Below are positions 37,837-47,731 of a stretch of DNA of 64,000 bases, piece by piece. The stretch lies in assembly GCF_026966905.1 (NCBI RefSeq), contig NZ_JAPUBN010000018.1:62001-126000 (forward strand), read 5' to 3'. The notes beneath the pieces are model-generated. The model saw only the letters and a program-made list of their open reading frames with translations. It did no database searches and was not told the origin of the DNA. The translations under genes were made by a program, and so were the position numbers. This DNA comes from Marinomonas phaeophyticola (lineage in GTDB: Bacteria > Pseudomonadota > Gammaproteobacteria > Pseudomonadales > Marinomonadaceae). Within the stretch, counting starts at the first letter, position 1; each line of letters starts with the position of its first letter.

Positions 37837-38364
37837 TTAAGCACGTGATTTTAAGTAGTTCAACATAGTATCCGCATCAGATACTTCAAATGGATCAGCA
37901 GGCGCATTGTCTTGATAACCCGCTTCTGAGAACATTTTTACAATGTTGCCGTTTTCAACATGCATAGCATAACGCCAACTACGCATTCCAAAACCTAAGT
38001 TGTCTTTCTTAACCAACATGCCCATTTGACGAGTAAAGTCACCATTACCATCCGGAAGCAGGAATACATTCTGTGCATTCTGGCTTTTACCCCATTGATA
38101 CATAACAAAGGCATCGTTAACAGAAATACAAATGACCGCATCGATACCTTGAGCGGTGAACTCACTGTAAAGTTCTTCAAAACGCGGTAAATGAGATGTA
38201 GAACACGTTGGGGTGAAAGCACCAGGCAAAGAAAAGACGACGACATTTTTACCTTTGAACAGATCATCACTAGAGACGTCCTTCCATTCAAATGGGTTGG
38301 GGCCGCCCAATTCTTCATTACGAACTCGCGTTTTAAAAACAACACTAGGTACTGTATTTGACAT
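37837..38364 (-). CDS. Peroxiredoxin (Prx5 / atypical type)
   Basis: 175 residues, thioredoxin fold peroxidase. The peroxidatic Cys is in FSLPGAFTPTCSTSHLPRFE (PxxxTxxC motif), followed by DAVICISVNDAFVMYQWGKS and the Arg-containing NLGFGMRSWRYAMHVENG; these are typical of the Prx5/hybrid glutaredoxin-dependent group, here without the fused glutaredoxin domain. It reduces H2O2 and organic peroxides in the cytoplasm. AAGGAAAGAAACTATT precedes ATG. Monocistronic. Confidence 0.9.
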   Translation of the reverse strand: MSNTVPSVVFKTRVRNEELGGPNPFEWKDVSSDDLFKGKNVVVFSLPGAFTPTCSTSHLPRFEELYSEFTAQGIDAVICISVNDAFVMYQWGKSQNAQNVFLLPDGNGDFTRQMGMLVKKDNLGFGMRSWRYAMHVENGNIVKMFSEAGYQDNAPADPFEVSDADTMLNYLKSRA

Positions 38365-38504
38365 AATAGTTTCTTTCCTTTTAATCAGTGATTTTGTGAC
38401 TTAATAAATAGCTACTTACACATACTTTGGTATGACTGAGCTATTTTTCAATCGGAACATCAGACATTACTTAATTACCGCTAACTTTAACCCATGTATC
38501 CCTA

Positions 38505-39593
38505 TTAATCTTTCCCTGAATAGCGAAAGGCCTCTCTCGACAGGTCATCTATCTCTTCATCCAACATAGTACGATTCACTATAGTAATTCGACCAAGATA
38601 AATATCAGGCACTTCCGACTCTCTCCCTTCTAAGTAGTACTTAATCGCTTCAGCTGTTGCTACGCCTAGATCATCGTTCATCCTCATCGGAGTTGCATAC
38701 AGTGTATCAGCTTTTATTTGCTCTATTTCTTTTTCCGTTCCTCCCCAGCCCGTTACCATTAATGTTTGAGGGTCAGTTAGTGCCTCGATAGCACCCATGG
38801 TCATCGCTGTATTCGCATTATGCAATAAAGTGACTTCTGGGAAGTTTTTCTCTATTAAATGAGCACCATCGATTCCTCCTAGCTTTTGGTACTGCCCAAA
38901 ATGCTCGTACATTTTGACCCAATAACCTTTGCTTTCGACACAATCAGAAAAATCCTGAGACCGTTGATTATCTGTGATGCCTGGAATACCTCGATTCATC
39001 GCAAAAGCAATGCCTTTTCCCAACTCCTCAATGACAAACTCACACAGAGCAATAGCCCCTAAACTACTGGAAAAGTCGAACCATGCATCGGGTTTCGATT
39101 CCCAACTTGGGTTAGGGGTATGAAATGCCCAAATAAAGGTTTTAAAACGGTTCTCGGCGGATAAGGCTTGAATATTTTCAGCTTGAATGGTTAATTCTGA
39201 CGGCCCAAAAATAACAAAATCATAGTCTTCCTCTGAGTTAATCACCTGTTTCACATACCGTGATTGCAAAGCATGCTCAATTTGTCGAGTAGAGAACTCA
39301 TCTATTACATAGGGAATGTGCAGTTCTTCTAACCTGCTAACCATAGCCTGATAGCTTTTCACCCAAAAATCTGAAATATCCGCACTTGGATAAATTAAAG
39401 CAATATGGATAGTACGATTAAGAGAAAAAGCAACGGGAGTGCTAATTGAACTCACCGTTTTTTGAAATTTTCTTGATATATTACCTTCATTTACGAACTT
39501 ATCCCGTTCACTAGCCATAACGACAGCAGAGAAGAAGACACTTACAAATAAAAATAGTCTCGGTAAAAAATTAGTATTTTTTTGTAAAATCAT
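38505..39593 (-). CDS. LuxP-like periplasmic binding protein
   Basis: 362 residues with an N-terminal signal peptide (FLFVSVFFSAVVMASE). The domain is a type 1 periplasmic binding fold whose ends match Vibrio LuxP: IALIYPSADISDFWVKSYQA near residue 60, and TGWGGTEKEIEQIKADTLYA, TPMRMNDDLGVATAEAIKYY and REAFRYSGKD at the C-terminus. LuxP binds the AI-2 signal and controls the LuxQ sensor kinase. By motif alignment from memory, the AI-2 contacts Ser, Trp, Arg, Thr, Trp and Arg are kept, but the equivalents of LuxP Gln77 and Asn159 are changed to Asp and Ala. The ligand may thus differ. No luxQ is nearby; it diverges over 83 bases from a second binding protein and a GGDEF-EAL gene. Confidence 0.8.
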   Translation of the reverse strand: MILQKNTNFLPRLFLFVSVFFSAVVMASERDKFVNEGNISRKFQKTVSSISTPVAFSLNRTIHIALIYPSADISDFWVKSYQAMVSRLEELHIPYVIDEFSTRQIEHALQSRYVKQVINSEEDYDFVIFGPSELTIQAENIQALSAENRFKTFIWAFHTPNPSWESKPDAWFDFSSSLGAIALCEFVIEELGKGIAFAMNRGIPGITDNQRSQDFSDCVESKGYWVKMYEHFGQYQKLGGIDGAHLIEKNFPEVTLLHNANTAMTMGAIEALTDPQTLMVTGWGGTEKEIEQIKADTLYATPMRMNDDLGVATAEAIKYYLEGRESEVPDIYLGRITIVNRTMLDEEIDDLSREAFRYSGKD

Positions 39594-39676
39594 AACTTTC
39601 TCACAGCGTATAACTATACTATTAGCAACAATACTAGTCGATAAGCCAACTATTTTCCCAACTTAAAGCGACCTAT

Positions 39677-40777
39677 ATGTCGAAAAATCACGTTTTCATT
39701 TCAATCTACATACTTTGCTATGCCACATTAAGTTTTGCAAATGGCAACACTTTTCTCGAGTCCGCAAAAGCAACAGTGGAAAAAGCAATAAGTAGCTTAG
39801 ATTATTGGGACGGTCCTACAACAGGGCCTTCCCTTGCGAAACAAAAACACCTTGTCTTTATTGCATCAGATCTACGAAATGATGGAGTACACTATCTTGC
39901 TCAGGGGGTATCTGAGGCCATTACACATACTGATTGGAGCTTATACTTTGCCGATGCTCGTGGTTCAGAAGTACTCCAAGGTGCACTTCTAAAAAAAGCC
40001 ATTAGCTATCAACCTGATGGTATTGTTTTAGGTGGCATAGACGCGTCTCGTCATCAAGACACATTAAAAATGGCTAAAAGATTAAGCATTCCCGTTATTG
40101 GCTGGCATTCTGTTGATACGGTTGGTAAAGAGCAAGATCTAGAACTATTCACAAATATCACGACAGACTCTTCAAAAGTGGCCGAAGTAGCTGCCCTACT
40201 CGCTATACTTCAATCTAATGGTGAAGCGAGGGTCGCTATTCTAACAGACCCAAATTACAGTATTGCATTACTAAAATCCGATACCATGTTTAAAGTTATT
40301 GATCAGTGCGAAGGCTGCAAAGTGGTAAGTCTGATCAATCTTCCTCTCTCTCAAACAGCTGACGAAATGCCGAGTCTGATGAACTCATTACTCAATGAAA
40401 AAGAAGTAATAACTCACATACTCACGATTAATGATTTATACATAGACTACGCCATACCTTCACTTGAAAAGTACTTAGATAAACGGGATGTATTGCCCAC
40501 CAGCATTTCCGCTGGGGATGGTAGTCAAGCCGCTTACTTACGCATTAGTAAAGGCTATTTCCAAGCGGCAACCGTCTCTGAACCATTATTATTGCAAGGC
40601 TGGCAAATTGTTGATGAGTTCAATCGGGCTTTTCAAAATGTTCCTCCAAGCGGTTATTCTTCTCCTGTCCATTTGGTAATAAAAGAAAATGTGGCCGAAT
40701 TATTAGAAAACAAACAAGTTTATGACCCAGATAATGGCTACCGTGACGCTTATCTCAACATCTGGGCGAGAGAGTAA
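39677..40777 (+). CDS. Periplasmic sugar-binding-type protein paired with a GGDEF-EAL receptor
   Basis: 366 residues with signal peptide ending TLSFA. It follows the Peripla_BP_4 (ribose/AI-2 type 1) pattern: HLVFIASDLRNDGVHYLAQG at the start, SYQPDGIVLGGIDASRHQDT, LSIPVIGWHSVDTVG, VTHILTINDLYIDYAIPSLE-like segment, and ISAGDGSQAAYLRISKGYFQ. The fold usually serves ABC import, yet no permease or ATPase gene is present. Its TAA stop (40775-40777) directly abuts the ATG of the GGDEF-EAL gene, so the two are translationally coupled. I infer it senses a small sugar-like ligand and signals through that membrane protein. Possible disulfide: CEGC. Confidence 0.8.
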   Translation: MSKNHVFISIYILCYATLSFANGNTFLESAKATVEKAISSLDYWDGPTTGPSLAKQKHLVFIASDLRNDGVHYLAQGVSEAITHTDWSLYFADARGSEVLQGALLKKAISYQPDGIVLGGIDASRHQDTLKMAKRLSIPVIGWHSVDTVGKEQDLELFTNITTDSSKVAEVAALLAILQSNGEARVAILTDPNYSIALLKSDTMFKVIDQCEGCKVVSLINLPLSQTADEMPSLMNSLLNEKEVITHILTINDLYIDYAIPSLEKYLDKRDVLPTSISAGDGSQAAYLRISKGYFQAATVSEPLLLQGWQIVDEFNRAFQNVPPSGYSSPVHLVIKENVAELLENKQVYDPDNGYRDAYLNIWARE

Positions 40778-43246
40778 ATGATGAAATCCCCATCTGTCGC
40801 TCTTCGCCTTGTTTTAACGGTTTGTTTTATTGTCACAATTATTGGCGTTGGCTTCGGCGTTGTAGTCCGCTCGTTAAGTAATGTCGAAGCCATTTTGCAA
40901 TCTGAATCAACCGAGCATATTTCCGTATTAACGGTAAACTCGACGGTCAGTCGTCAAGTTTTTGAGTTATCATCAAGAGTACAGCTGTTAGAGCAAGCTT
41001 TTTTGTACAGTGAAACAGCGCTTTCTGAGGAAGGTTTTTACATAGATCAGCAGTTACAACAACTGAGAGATCTTTCTAATAATGATGCACTGACCGAAAA
41101 AATGGACGCATTTATTGGCGCATTTCATCGTTTTCTAGGCGGTTCTCTTTCATTAAATCGTATACTTAAAAGCATTAATGAAGCTGATAGTAGCCTTAAT
41201 CAAGAGTTGGATTTATTAGATTTTCATTTAGCCAGTGCGAAACTCGATCGGTTGCTAATGAACAAAGCCCAAAAAAAGAACGGTTTGGGCACCTTAACTA
41301 TGATGCGAGAATCCTATTTAGAGATCGGTAAATTAGTAGGAACCATTCGAAGCCGTATCACTCCAGAGACGGAAAAAGTCGTCCTGTTAGAAATTCAAAA
41401 AGAACTCGGCGTGTTTTTATTACACCTCAATAATATTCCAGTCTTTACTCCGCAAATTCAAACTCAGAAAAACTTACTTGAACATCATATTAAGCGCTAC
41501 AACGCCTCACTAAGACAAATGAAAGCAAATTTAGACCAGAGATGGTCAATCATTACAGCGCTAACAGATTCTCAGAATAATTTGTTAGAGTTTGTTGAAA
41601 ATACAGAACAAAACGTTCAGCAAAGTGCTTTATTACTGAAAATGAGACTGAAACAAGACATCAGCAATACAAGAGTATTAATCGCACTTGTTGGCATTAC
41701 CGTACTAATAACCGGCCTGCTATTAACGTTAAAAATGGTCAGTACTCACATTCACCAGCCTCTAAGAAAGCTCAGTATAGGCTTACATAACATGGAATCA
41801 AATGAGTTCTACGAACGGCTTTATTTAGGTAAAGCAGGTGAATGGAAAAAAATTGAAACTGCTTTCAATCGTATGGCCTCAAGACTACAAACCACCTATA
41901 CAGAGCTAAATGATGAGCGACAGAAGTTTAACTTTCTCGCTCATCATGATCCTTTAACAGGATTAATTAACCGATTATTAGGCACTACAATATTACGAGA
42001 GACGATTACAGAGCACGACCGTTCAAAACGCGTATTTACAGTACTGTATCTAGATGTGGATCAATTTAAAATTATTAATGACTCATTAGGTCATTCGACA
42101 GGAGACGAACTGCTCAAAAATGTGGCGCACTCATTAACTAATATCGTGTCTCACTATGGCATAGTATCTCGAATGGGTGGGGATGAATTTATGATTATTC
42201 TGAATAACATCCATTCAACAGAAAAAAGCTACGAACTGGCAGAGAAAATCAATGCGGAGCTAAGACGCCCCTATAAAATTCAAGAACATACGACACTAGT
42301 GTCTGCTAGTATTGGCTTATGTCACTTCCCCCAACATGGCCAAGATGCAGAAACCTTAATAAGAAACGCTGATACAGCAATGTACCAAGCCAAGCGTAAT
42401 GGCCGAGACTGCACCGTAGACTACAACAGCTCAATGACGCTCGCCGCAGACGAAGTTATCCTACTGAATAATGACCTACATCATGCGATTAAAGAGAATG
42501 AATTGGTGGTCTTTTATCAGCCTATTGTAGATATACAAACCGGCATCATTGTCGGTGCTGAAGCACTTGTACGATGGAGTCATCCCACCAAAGGTCTGAT
42601 ATTTCCAGACTCATTTTTACCTCTAGCGGAAAAAAATGGTTTGGCCTCCGCTGTTGATAAATGGGTTTTTGAGCATGTTGTTGGAGATATTCTTCGCTGG
42701 AAAGAAGAGCTGAAACCAATTGGAGATTTACTCTTTTCAGTAAATTTTTCCGGTAAGAAGTTTCAAGAACCCAACTTACAAAATGAATTACGTCTAGCGC
42801 TTGGTGGACATACCGAGTTAGCTAAGCAAATTATTATTGAGATTACAGAACGTGAAATGGTACTCGGCTATGAAGGGAATATTGAAACCATAGAAGCATT
42901 AAGAGCCTGCGGCTACCGTATTGCTATTGATGATTTTGGGGTTGGGCATTCTTCATTTGCCTCACTACAAAAAATCCCAGCGGATATTATTAAACTCGAC
43001 CATAGCTTTATCGATAACATTGAGAATTCATCGAGGGATCTCAATATCGTCCGTAGTATCAAATCTCTTGTTGATCAGTTGAATCTAGAATTTATTATTG
43101 AGGGGATAGAAACCGAGCAACAAGCGATAAAGCTAAAACATATCGGAGGCACACTCGCACAAGGCTACTTGTATGCCAAACCGGTTCCAGCAATAGAGCT
43201 TTATAATTTGGTTGCGAATCAAAAACTCAAATATAAAACCTCTTGA
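40778..43246 (+). CDS. Membrane GGDEF-EAL protein (c-di-GMP turnover) with periplasmic sensor and HAMP
   Basis: 822 residues. Membrane segments near residues 8-28 (LRLVLTVCFIVTIIGVGFGV) and 298-320 enclose a roughly 270-residue helical periplasmic domain. HAMP follows at about 325-378, then GGDEF from about 385 (LAHHDPLTGLINRL) with active-site RMGGDEFMII, and EAL from about 575 with GAEALVRWSHP, EITEREMVLG, IDDFGVGHSSFASL, KLDHSFI and IIEGIETEQQ. Both catalytic sets look intact, so it may make and break c-di-GMP. No RxxD inhibitory site precedes GGDEF. The start is coupled to the upstream binding-protein gene with no gap, making that protein the likely ligand input. Converges on msrA. Confidence 0.92.
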   Translation: MMKSPSVALRLVLTVCFIVTIIGVGFGVVVRSLSNVEAILQSESTEHISVLTVNSTVSRQVFELSSRVQLLEQAFLYSETALSEEGFYIDQQLQQLRDLSNNDALTEKMDAFIGAFHRFLGGSLSLNRILKSINEADSSLNQELDLLDFHLASAKLDRLLMNKAQKKNGLGTLTMMRESYLEIGKLVGTIRSRITPETEKVVLLEIQKELGVFLLHLNNIPVFTPQIQTQKNLLEHHIKRYNASLRQMKANLDQRWSIITALTDSQNNLLEFVENTEQNVQQSALLLKMRLKQDISNTRVLIALVGITVLITGLLLTLKMVSTHIHQPLRKLSIGLHNMESNEFYERLYLGKAGEWKKIETAFNRMASRLQTTYTELNDERQKFNFLAHHDPLTGLINRLLGTTILRETITEHDRSKRVFTVLYLDVDQFKIINDSLGHSTGDELLKNVAHSLTNIVSHYGIVSRMGGDEFMIILNNIHSTEKSYELAEKINAELRRPYKIQEHTTLVSASIGLCHFPQHGQDAETLIRNADTAMYQAKRNGRDCTVDYNSSMTLAADEVILLNNDLHHAIKENELVVFYQPIVDIQTGIIVGAEALVRWSHPTKGLIFPDSFLPLAEKNGLASAVDKWVFEHVVGDILRWKEELKPIGDLLFSVNFSGKKFQEPNLQNELRLALGGHTELAKQIIIEITEREMVLGYEGNIETIEALRACGYRIAIDDFGVGHSSFASLQKIPADIIKLDHSFIDNIENSSRDLNIVRSIKSLVDQLNLEFIIEGIETEQQAIKLKHIGGTLAQGYLYAKPVPAIELYNLVANQKLKYKTS

Positions 43247-43266
43247 TAAGAAAAAACGTCGTCCTG

Positions 43267-43881
43267 TTAGTGATAGTGACTACTTGCGACGTCTCCCCAT
43301 AATTTTTCTATCTGACTATCACGACCACAGCTAGAGCGATAGTACCGATAGCGAATAGGATTTTTTTGGTAATAATCTTGATGGTAGTCTTCAGCCAAAT
43401 AGAAATCAGATGCTTTAATAAGAGGAGTGACAATCTCTTCGTCAAAAGGTTTAGTGTGTTCTACATCAGCTAGTGATGCTTCAAAAACAGCCTTTTGCAC
43501 ATCATCTTGATAAAACATCGCCGTATAGTACGGGCTGCCTTTGTCACAAAACTGACCTGTCGCATCCGTTGGATCAATGGTTTTCCAGAAATACGCTGAC
43601 AACTCAGCCAAAGAGACCAACTCATCATCAAAAGTAATTTTAGCGGCTTCAAAATGACCCGTTGTTTTGGAGGATACTTGTCGATAGCTAGGATTCTTTG
43701 TATGTCCTCCTGTATAGCCTGATTCTACCTTAAGAACACCTTCAACCGCTTCAAAGTCTGACTCAACACACCAAAAGCAACCGCCAGCCACGATCATGGT
43801 CTGCGTTTCCGCATTCGCCACAGCAGAATGAGCAAGAAGAGCAGCACCTAAAATACCGCCGAGTACATTGTGTATTTTCAT
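43267..43881 (-). CDS. msrA: Peptide-methionine (S)-S-oxide reductase, exported
   Basis: 204 residues. The catalytic motif is VAGGCFWCVESDFEAVEGVL, followed by SGYTGGHTKNPSYRQVSSKT and GHFEAAKITFDD, all classical MsrA. It reduces the S-epimer of methionine sulfoxide. The N-terminus (MKIHNVLGGILGAALLAHSA, then VANA) is a signal peptide, so the enzyme is periplasmic, unlike the usual cytosolic MsrA. No MsrB domain is fused. AAGGTGAAACGAT precedes ATG. Diverges from a chemoreceptor gene. Confidence 0.93.
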   Translation of the reverse strand: MKIHNVLGGILGAALLAHSAVANAETQTMIVAGGCFWCVESDFEAVEGVLKVESGYTGGHTKNPSYRQVSSKTTGHFEAAKITFDDELVSLAELSAYFWKTIDPTDATGQFCDKGSPYYTAMFYQDDVQKAVFEASLADVEHTKPFDEEIVTPLIKASDFYLAEDYHQDYYQKNPIRYRYYRSSCGRDSQIEKLWGDVASSHYH

Positions 43882-44200
43882 ATCGTTTCACCTTATCTAA
43901 GCCGATTAAAAAACGCGACTGATTATTTAATCCGCATCCTTGAGACATAAAGAGGATGTCTAACCAACTCAATGACAACATCTGTTATAAAGACATCGTG
44001 GCTAACCAATAGTTCCAAGCTACCAATACTGTTTGAACAAACAATTAGGTTAAGGGTAGTATTTTCAGAAATACTCGCTAATATAAAATATCTATATTGA
44101 ATGTTTGTTCATGATGTAAAACAGATCGATCTCCACAACAAACAGACAAATTTAACATTACCACGACATAATCAATATGCTCACGTTTAAGGAATACCCT
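43882..44200. other. Divergent intergenic region msrA / chemoreceptor
   Basis: 319 bases, AT-rich. AAGGA at 44189-44193 is the ribosome binding site for the chemoreceptor at 44201. No ORF or repeat supported. Confidence 0.5.
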
Positions 44201-45847
44201 ATGACACCCAAGCAGCCTCTTACCGTTAGCATGAAACTCACCTTAGGGTTTGGCATTGCCCTCTTAATGATGCTCATTCTGACTGTAATCAGTGTACACA
44301 GGATGAATTTTATTAACGAGACGCTCACCGAGATAACAGACGTAAACTCCGTTAAACAACGTTATGCTATTGATTTTAGAGGCAGTGTCCATGACCGAGG
44401 AATCGCTATTCGAGACGTCGTACTTGCTCGTAGCTCTGATGAAGTAGATGAATTAGTTAATTTAATCAATAATTTAGATGCTTCTTATCAAAAATCCGCC
44501 AAACAGATGACACTGTCCCTATCCGACAATATGGAAATGTCTTCCACTGAGATCGCTATTTTTGATGCGATCAAGGAAGTGGAAGCCGCTTCTCTCCCTC
44601 TTATTACCCAAGTGATTCAATATAAAAAAAGTAATGACATTGAGAAAGCCACTGACATCTTGCTAAACGACGTAAGCCCTGCCATCGCTGAATGGCTAGA
44701 AGTCATTAATGAGTTTATTGACTATGAAGAAGCTGAGAATCAAATAGCAACGCCTAAGGCTCGTGCTGTCGCTAGCAGCTTCCAATTATGGATGATGTCT
44801 CTAACCGCCATTGCGGTCATCATTAGTACGGCCGTCGCTTATTTAATCAGCCACAACTTAAAGAAATCACTCGGTGGCGAACCTCAAGCCGCAAGTGATG
44901 TTGTCGCCCATATTGCAAGGGGTGATTTATCTGGAAGTATCGATAGTCATTATCAAGATAGCATGATGTCGTCCGTCGCACTTATGCAGGGAAAATTAAA
45001 ACAAACCGTCACAGGGATTACCAATGCCTCCATGGAGCTGTCTGAAAAAGCCATGATGGTCTGCATGGGTTCACAAAAGGCTCTGTCGGCCTCTGAAAAA
45101 CAAACTGAAATCACGATTAATGCCTCTCATAGTCTGACTCAAATGGACGAAAGTATTAATTCCATTGCAGAAATCGTGAAACAAACAGACGAAAACTCAA
45201 CGCTCACCTTTAATTTATCAGAACAAGGTAGTGCCTCCGTTATTGAAGTAGCCAAAGAGATTGAAAAAATTTCCGAGACAGTAAAGGCATCCGCAGGGCA
45301 AGTCTCGATTCTTCAAGAACGAGTTTTAGCTATCGGCAACATAGTTAACGTTATTCGTGAAATAGCCGATCAAACCAACTTATTAGCACTAAACGCAGCG
45401 ATTGAAGCCGCCCGTGCGGGTGAAACCGGTCGTGGTTTTGCCGTTGTTGCCGATGAAGTACGTCAACTTGCCCAAAGAACAGGCACGGCAACAGGGGAGA
45501 TCGAAGACATGATTAATAAGGTGCAAGAGGATACTCAAGCCACCGTACTGGCCATGGAAACCACAGTACCCCAAGTTGAAACAGGTCTAACGCTCACAAA
45601 AGAGGCGAATGATCTATTGGATAATATCCAAGCGCAAGCAAAAGACTCTTTAACAAAAATTAGAGAAGTGGTGAATGCAACCAACATACAGGTAACTACT
45701 ATTGCCGATATTAGCCATAGTATGGAAGAAATTGCCGACATGTCTAAACAAACCAATACCTCTTTACAAAATAATGCCACCGCTGCAACTTCGTTGGAAA
45801 ACCTGTCTGCAGAGCTAAAAGCGCAAGTCAGCTATTTCAAATTATAA
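44201..45847 (+). CDS. Methyl-accepting chemotaxis protein with four-helix-bundle sensor
   Basis: 548 residues from ATG 44201, chosen over 44177 because AAGGA is seven bases upstream. First membrane segment [20 protein letters not shown], periplasmic 4HB-type domain containing [20 protein letters not shown], second membrane segment [24 protein letters not shown] ([20 protein letters not shown]), and signalling tip [23 protein letters not shown] [20 protein letters not shown] with [20 protein letters not shown]. Sensors of this class detect amino acids, metals or other small ligands. No CheR tether at the C-terminus. Confidence 0.93.
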   Translation: MTPKQPLTVSMKLTLGFGIALLMMLILTVISVHRMNFINETLTEITDVNSVKQRYAIDFRGSVHDRGIAIRDVVLARSSDEVDELVNLINNLDASYQKSAKQMTLSLSDNMEMSSTEIAIFDAIKEVEAASLPLITQVIQYKKSNDIEKATDILLNDVSPAIAEWLEVINEFIDYEEAENQIATPKARAVASSFQLWMMSLTAIAVIISTAVAYLISHNLKKSLGGEPQAASDVVAHIARGDLSGSIDSHYQDSMMSSVALMQGKLKQTVTGITNASMELSEKAMMVCMGSQKALSASEKQTEITINASHSLTQMDESINSIAEIVKQTDENSTLTFNLSEQGSASVIEVAKEIEKISETVKASAGQVSILQERVLAIGNIVNVIREIADQTNLLALNAAIEAARAGETGRGFAVVADEVRQLAQRTGTATGEIEDMINKVQEDTQATVLAMETTVPQVETGLTLTKEANDLLDNIQAQAKDSLTKIREVVNATNIQVTTIADISHSMEEIADMSKQTNTSLQNNATAATSLENLSAELKAQVSYFKL

Positions 45848-46236
45848 GGCGCTTAGCACGACATCCCACTACTCGCTAGCATTAGAGAACAGATACACAT
45901 AACTAATGCTAGCTTTTACCGACTAAGCTACGCCTCCGCTTTTATGGATCTTATATTGACCTTAATCAACGAATATGGCTCTCTCAGTTACATAAGGTGG
46001 AAGCAACTCAAAGTGACGGTTTAGCGCAGATAAGAAAAGAGTAAAAGATAAACAAAATTATTAAAAAAGCGCCTATCTCCCAACATGTAAAAGCAGATCT
46101 GGGTATAATTATCACCATCATTACTACTAACAATCTCTTTGTAAGAAGATTAGTTCAAGGTTCATTTAGCTGCACACATGAACACAGCCATACTCATCTC
46201 TAGGAGCGATACTCAGATAACTCTGATTTAACTAAT
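45848..46236. other. Intergenic region with terminator and promoter of the diguanylate cyclase
   Basis: 389 bases. Apart from the hairpin at 45875-45917 I see no ORF or structured element. The next gene has no clear ribosome binding site. Confidence 0.5.
45875..45917 (+). terminator. Terminator after the chemoreceptor gene
   Basis: GCTAGCATTA (45875-45884) pairs perfectly with TAATGCTAGC (45904-45913) over a 19-base loop, followed by TTTT. Confidence 0.7.
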
Positions 46237-47610
46237 ATGAATTATAATGCGCAATCTTTTGGGAAACCAATCAATATCATCACTCTTATACTTAGCTTGT
46301 TGGCTATTATAGGGTATGCCTTTAATATTGAATCCCTTTATCGCCCTATCACTGGAGGCCCAGCAACACACCCTTTAACCGCCACATTAATTATTTTACT
46401 CACCATTAGCAATTTACTAAGCTACTTATCTCACTCACGTAAATGGCCGCTGACTTTTGTACTCATTCCACTGGCTATTCTGATCAGTAAGTTAATCGAT
46501 TTGTCCTCTGATACAAACCTATCGGTGCATATTACGCCTTTTCTCAGTGTTGTAGAGCAAGATACCCTAGATAATAAAAGCAATACGATGGGACTCAACA
46601 CTACCCTTATGTTGTTATTAGTTACCCTATCTTATCTGTCTTTTTTTAGTCGCTACCTTATCTTTTCGCAACTGTGCGCATTCCTAGCGTTGTCTTTCCC
46701 TATGGTATCCATTACAGGGTATGCCTATGGACTTGAATCTTTTTATGGGGACATGTCGTTATTATCTACCACATTCGGGGTATTTATCTGCTTAACCGCC
46801 CTCTCCATTACCGCAAATATTGGTGGCATTAAGGCCATACTATCCCCTTATATTGGCGGTAGGATAGCCCGTGTACAAGTTGTACTAGGGTATACAGTCC
46901 CTCTAATTATTGGGTATATGGTTATTTTATCCGTTGTAAATTCTAATCAAATCGGCGCTTTCGGTATTTATGTTGTGGCCATCAGTTGGTTTATTATTCT
47001 CCTAGTTGTGGCCAGCGCGATATTTCAAGAACGCGTAGACTTCCAGCGACGGGCCGTTGAACATGCCTTGATAGCTGCGTCTTTTACCGATTACCTGACG
47101 ACACTCCCAAATAGGCGCCGCTTTATGGAGCGCGCTGAACAATTGCTCCAACAATGTATTGAAGACGATTCAGATTTATGGGTATTAATGATCGATATAG
47201 ATCACTTCAAGAAAGTAAACGACAGCGCAGGCCATGCGGTAGGTGATCAAGTGTTAATTCAAGTGGCTCAAACCCTAAGTCAGTCCATAGAAAAAGAGGA
47301 TCTTGTCTGTCGATTAGGAGGAGAAGAATTTGCTGTTTTAGCCATCAGAAAACCACAGTCTAATATAACAGATTATGCCAACAAGTTAAGAGAATCGGTG
47401 GCAGCCACTGTGGTGGATGGCTATACGGAGTTATACGGCAAAGTGTCGATATCCCTAGGTTGCTCGCTCTTCAAAAATAGTATTGATAGTACATTACAAT
47501 CGGCTGATGAAGCCCTGTATACCTCAAAAGAAAGTGGCCGTAATAGGGTCACGGTTTATAAACCAAGTGAGGTTCAGAACTCACCCTACAGTGCTGCATG
47601 CAAGATATAA
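46237..47610 (+). CDS. Membrane diguanylate cyclase (GGDEF)
   Basis: 457 residues. The first roughly 270 residues hold about eight hydrophobic segments (for example NIITLILSLLAIIGYAFNIE and TLILLLTISNLLSYL-like stretches), a membrane sensor of unknown ligand. Residues about 285-445 are GGDEF: SFTDYLTTLPNRRRFMERAE, LMIDIDHFKKVNDSAGHAVG, active-site CRLGGEEFAVLA. It should synthesise c-di-GMP. It lies 390 bases beyond a chemoreceptor gene and converges on purU over a strong hairpin. No Shine-Dalgarno is visible at the ATG. Confidence 0.9.
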   Translation: MNYNAQSFGKPINIITLILSLLAIIGYAFNIESLYRPITGGPATHPLTATLIILLTISNLLSYLSHSRKWPLTFVLIPLAILISKLIDLSSDTNLSVHITPFLSVVEQDTLDNKSNTMGLNTTLMLLLVTLSYLSFFSRYLIFSQLCAFLALSFPMVSITGYAYGLESFYGDMSLLSTTFGVFICLTALSITANIGGIKAILSPYIGGRIARVQVVLGYTVPLIIGYMVILSVVNSNQIGAFGIYVVAISWFIILLVVASAIFQERVDFQRRAVEHALIAASFTDYLTTLPNRRRFMERAEQLLQQCIEDDSDLWVLMIDIDHFKKVNDSAGHAVGDQVLIQVAQTLSQSIEKEDLVCRLGGEEFAVLAIRKPQSNITDYANKLRESVAATVVDGYTELYGKVSISLGCSLFKNSIDSTLQSADEALYTSKESGRNRVTVYKPSEVQNSPYSAACKI

Positions 47611-47645
47611 GTAAGGTTTCAAACACTATCATAAACACCAATCAA

Positions 47646-47684
47646 ACCGTTCTAGGTGGCCATAAACTGACTACCTAGAACGGT
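47646..47684. terminator. Convergent hairpin between diguanylate cyclase and purU
   Basis: ACCGTTCTAGGT (47646-47657) pairs perfectly with ACCTAGAACGGT (47673-47684) over a 15-base loop, midway between converging genes. No long U-tract. Confidence 0.7.
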
Positions 47685-47731
47685 CTTGTATAGGGATTCC
47701 CATCTACGGCTTACGGTTTCTTTCGCCATCC

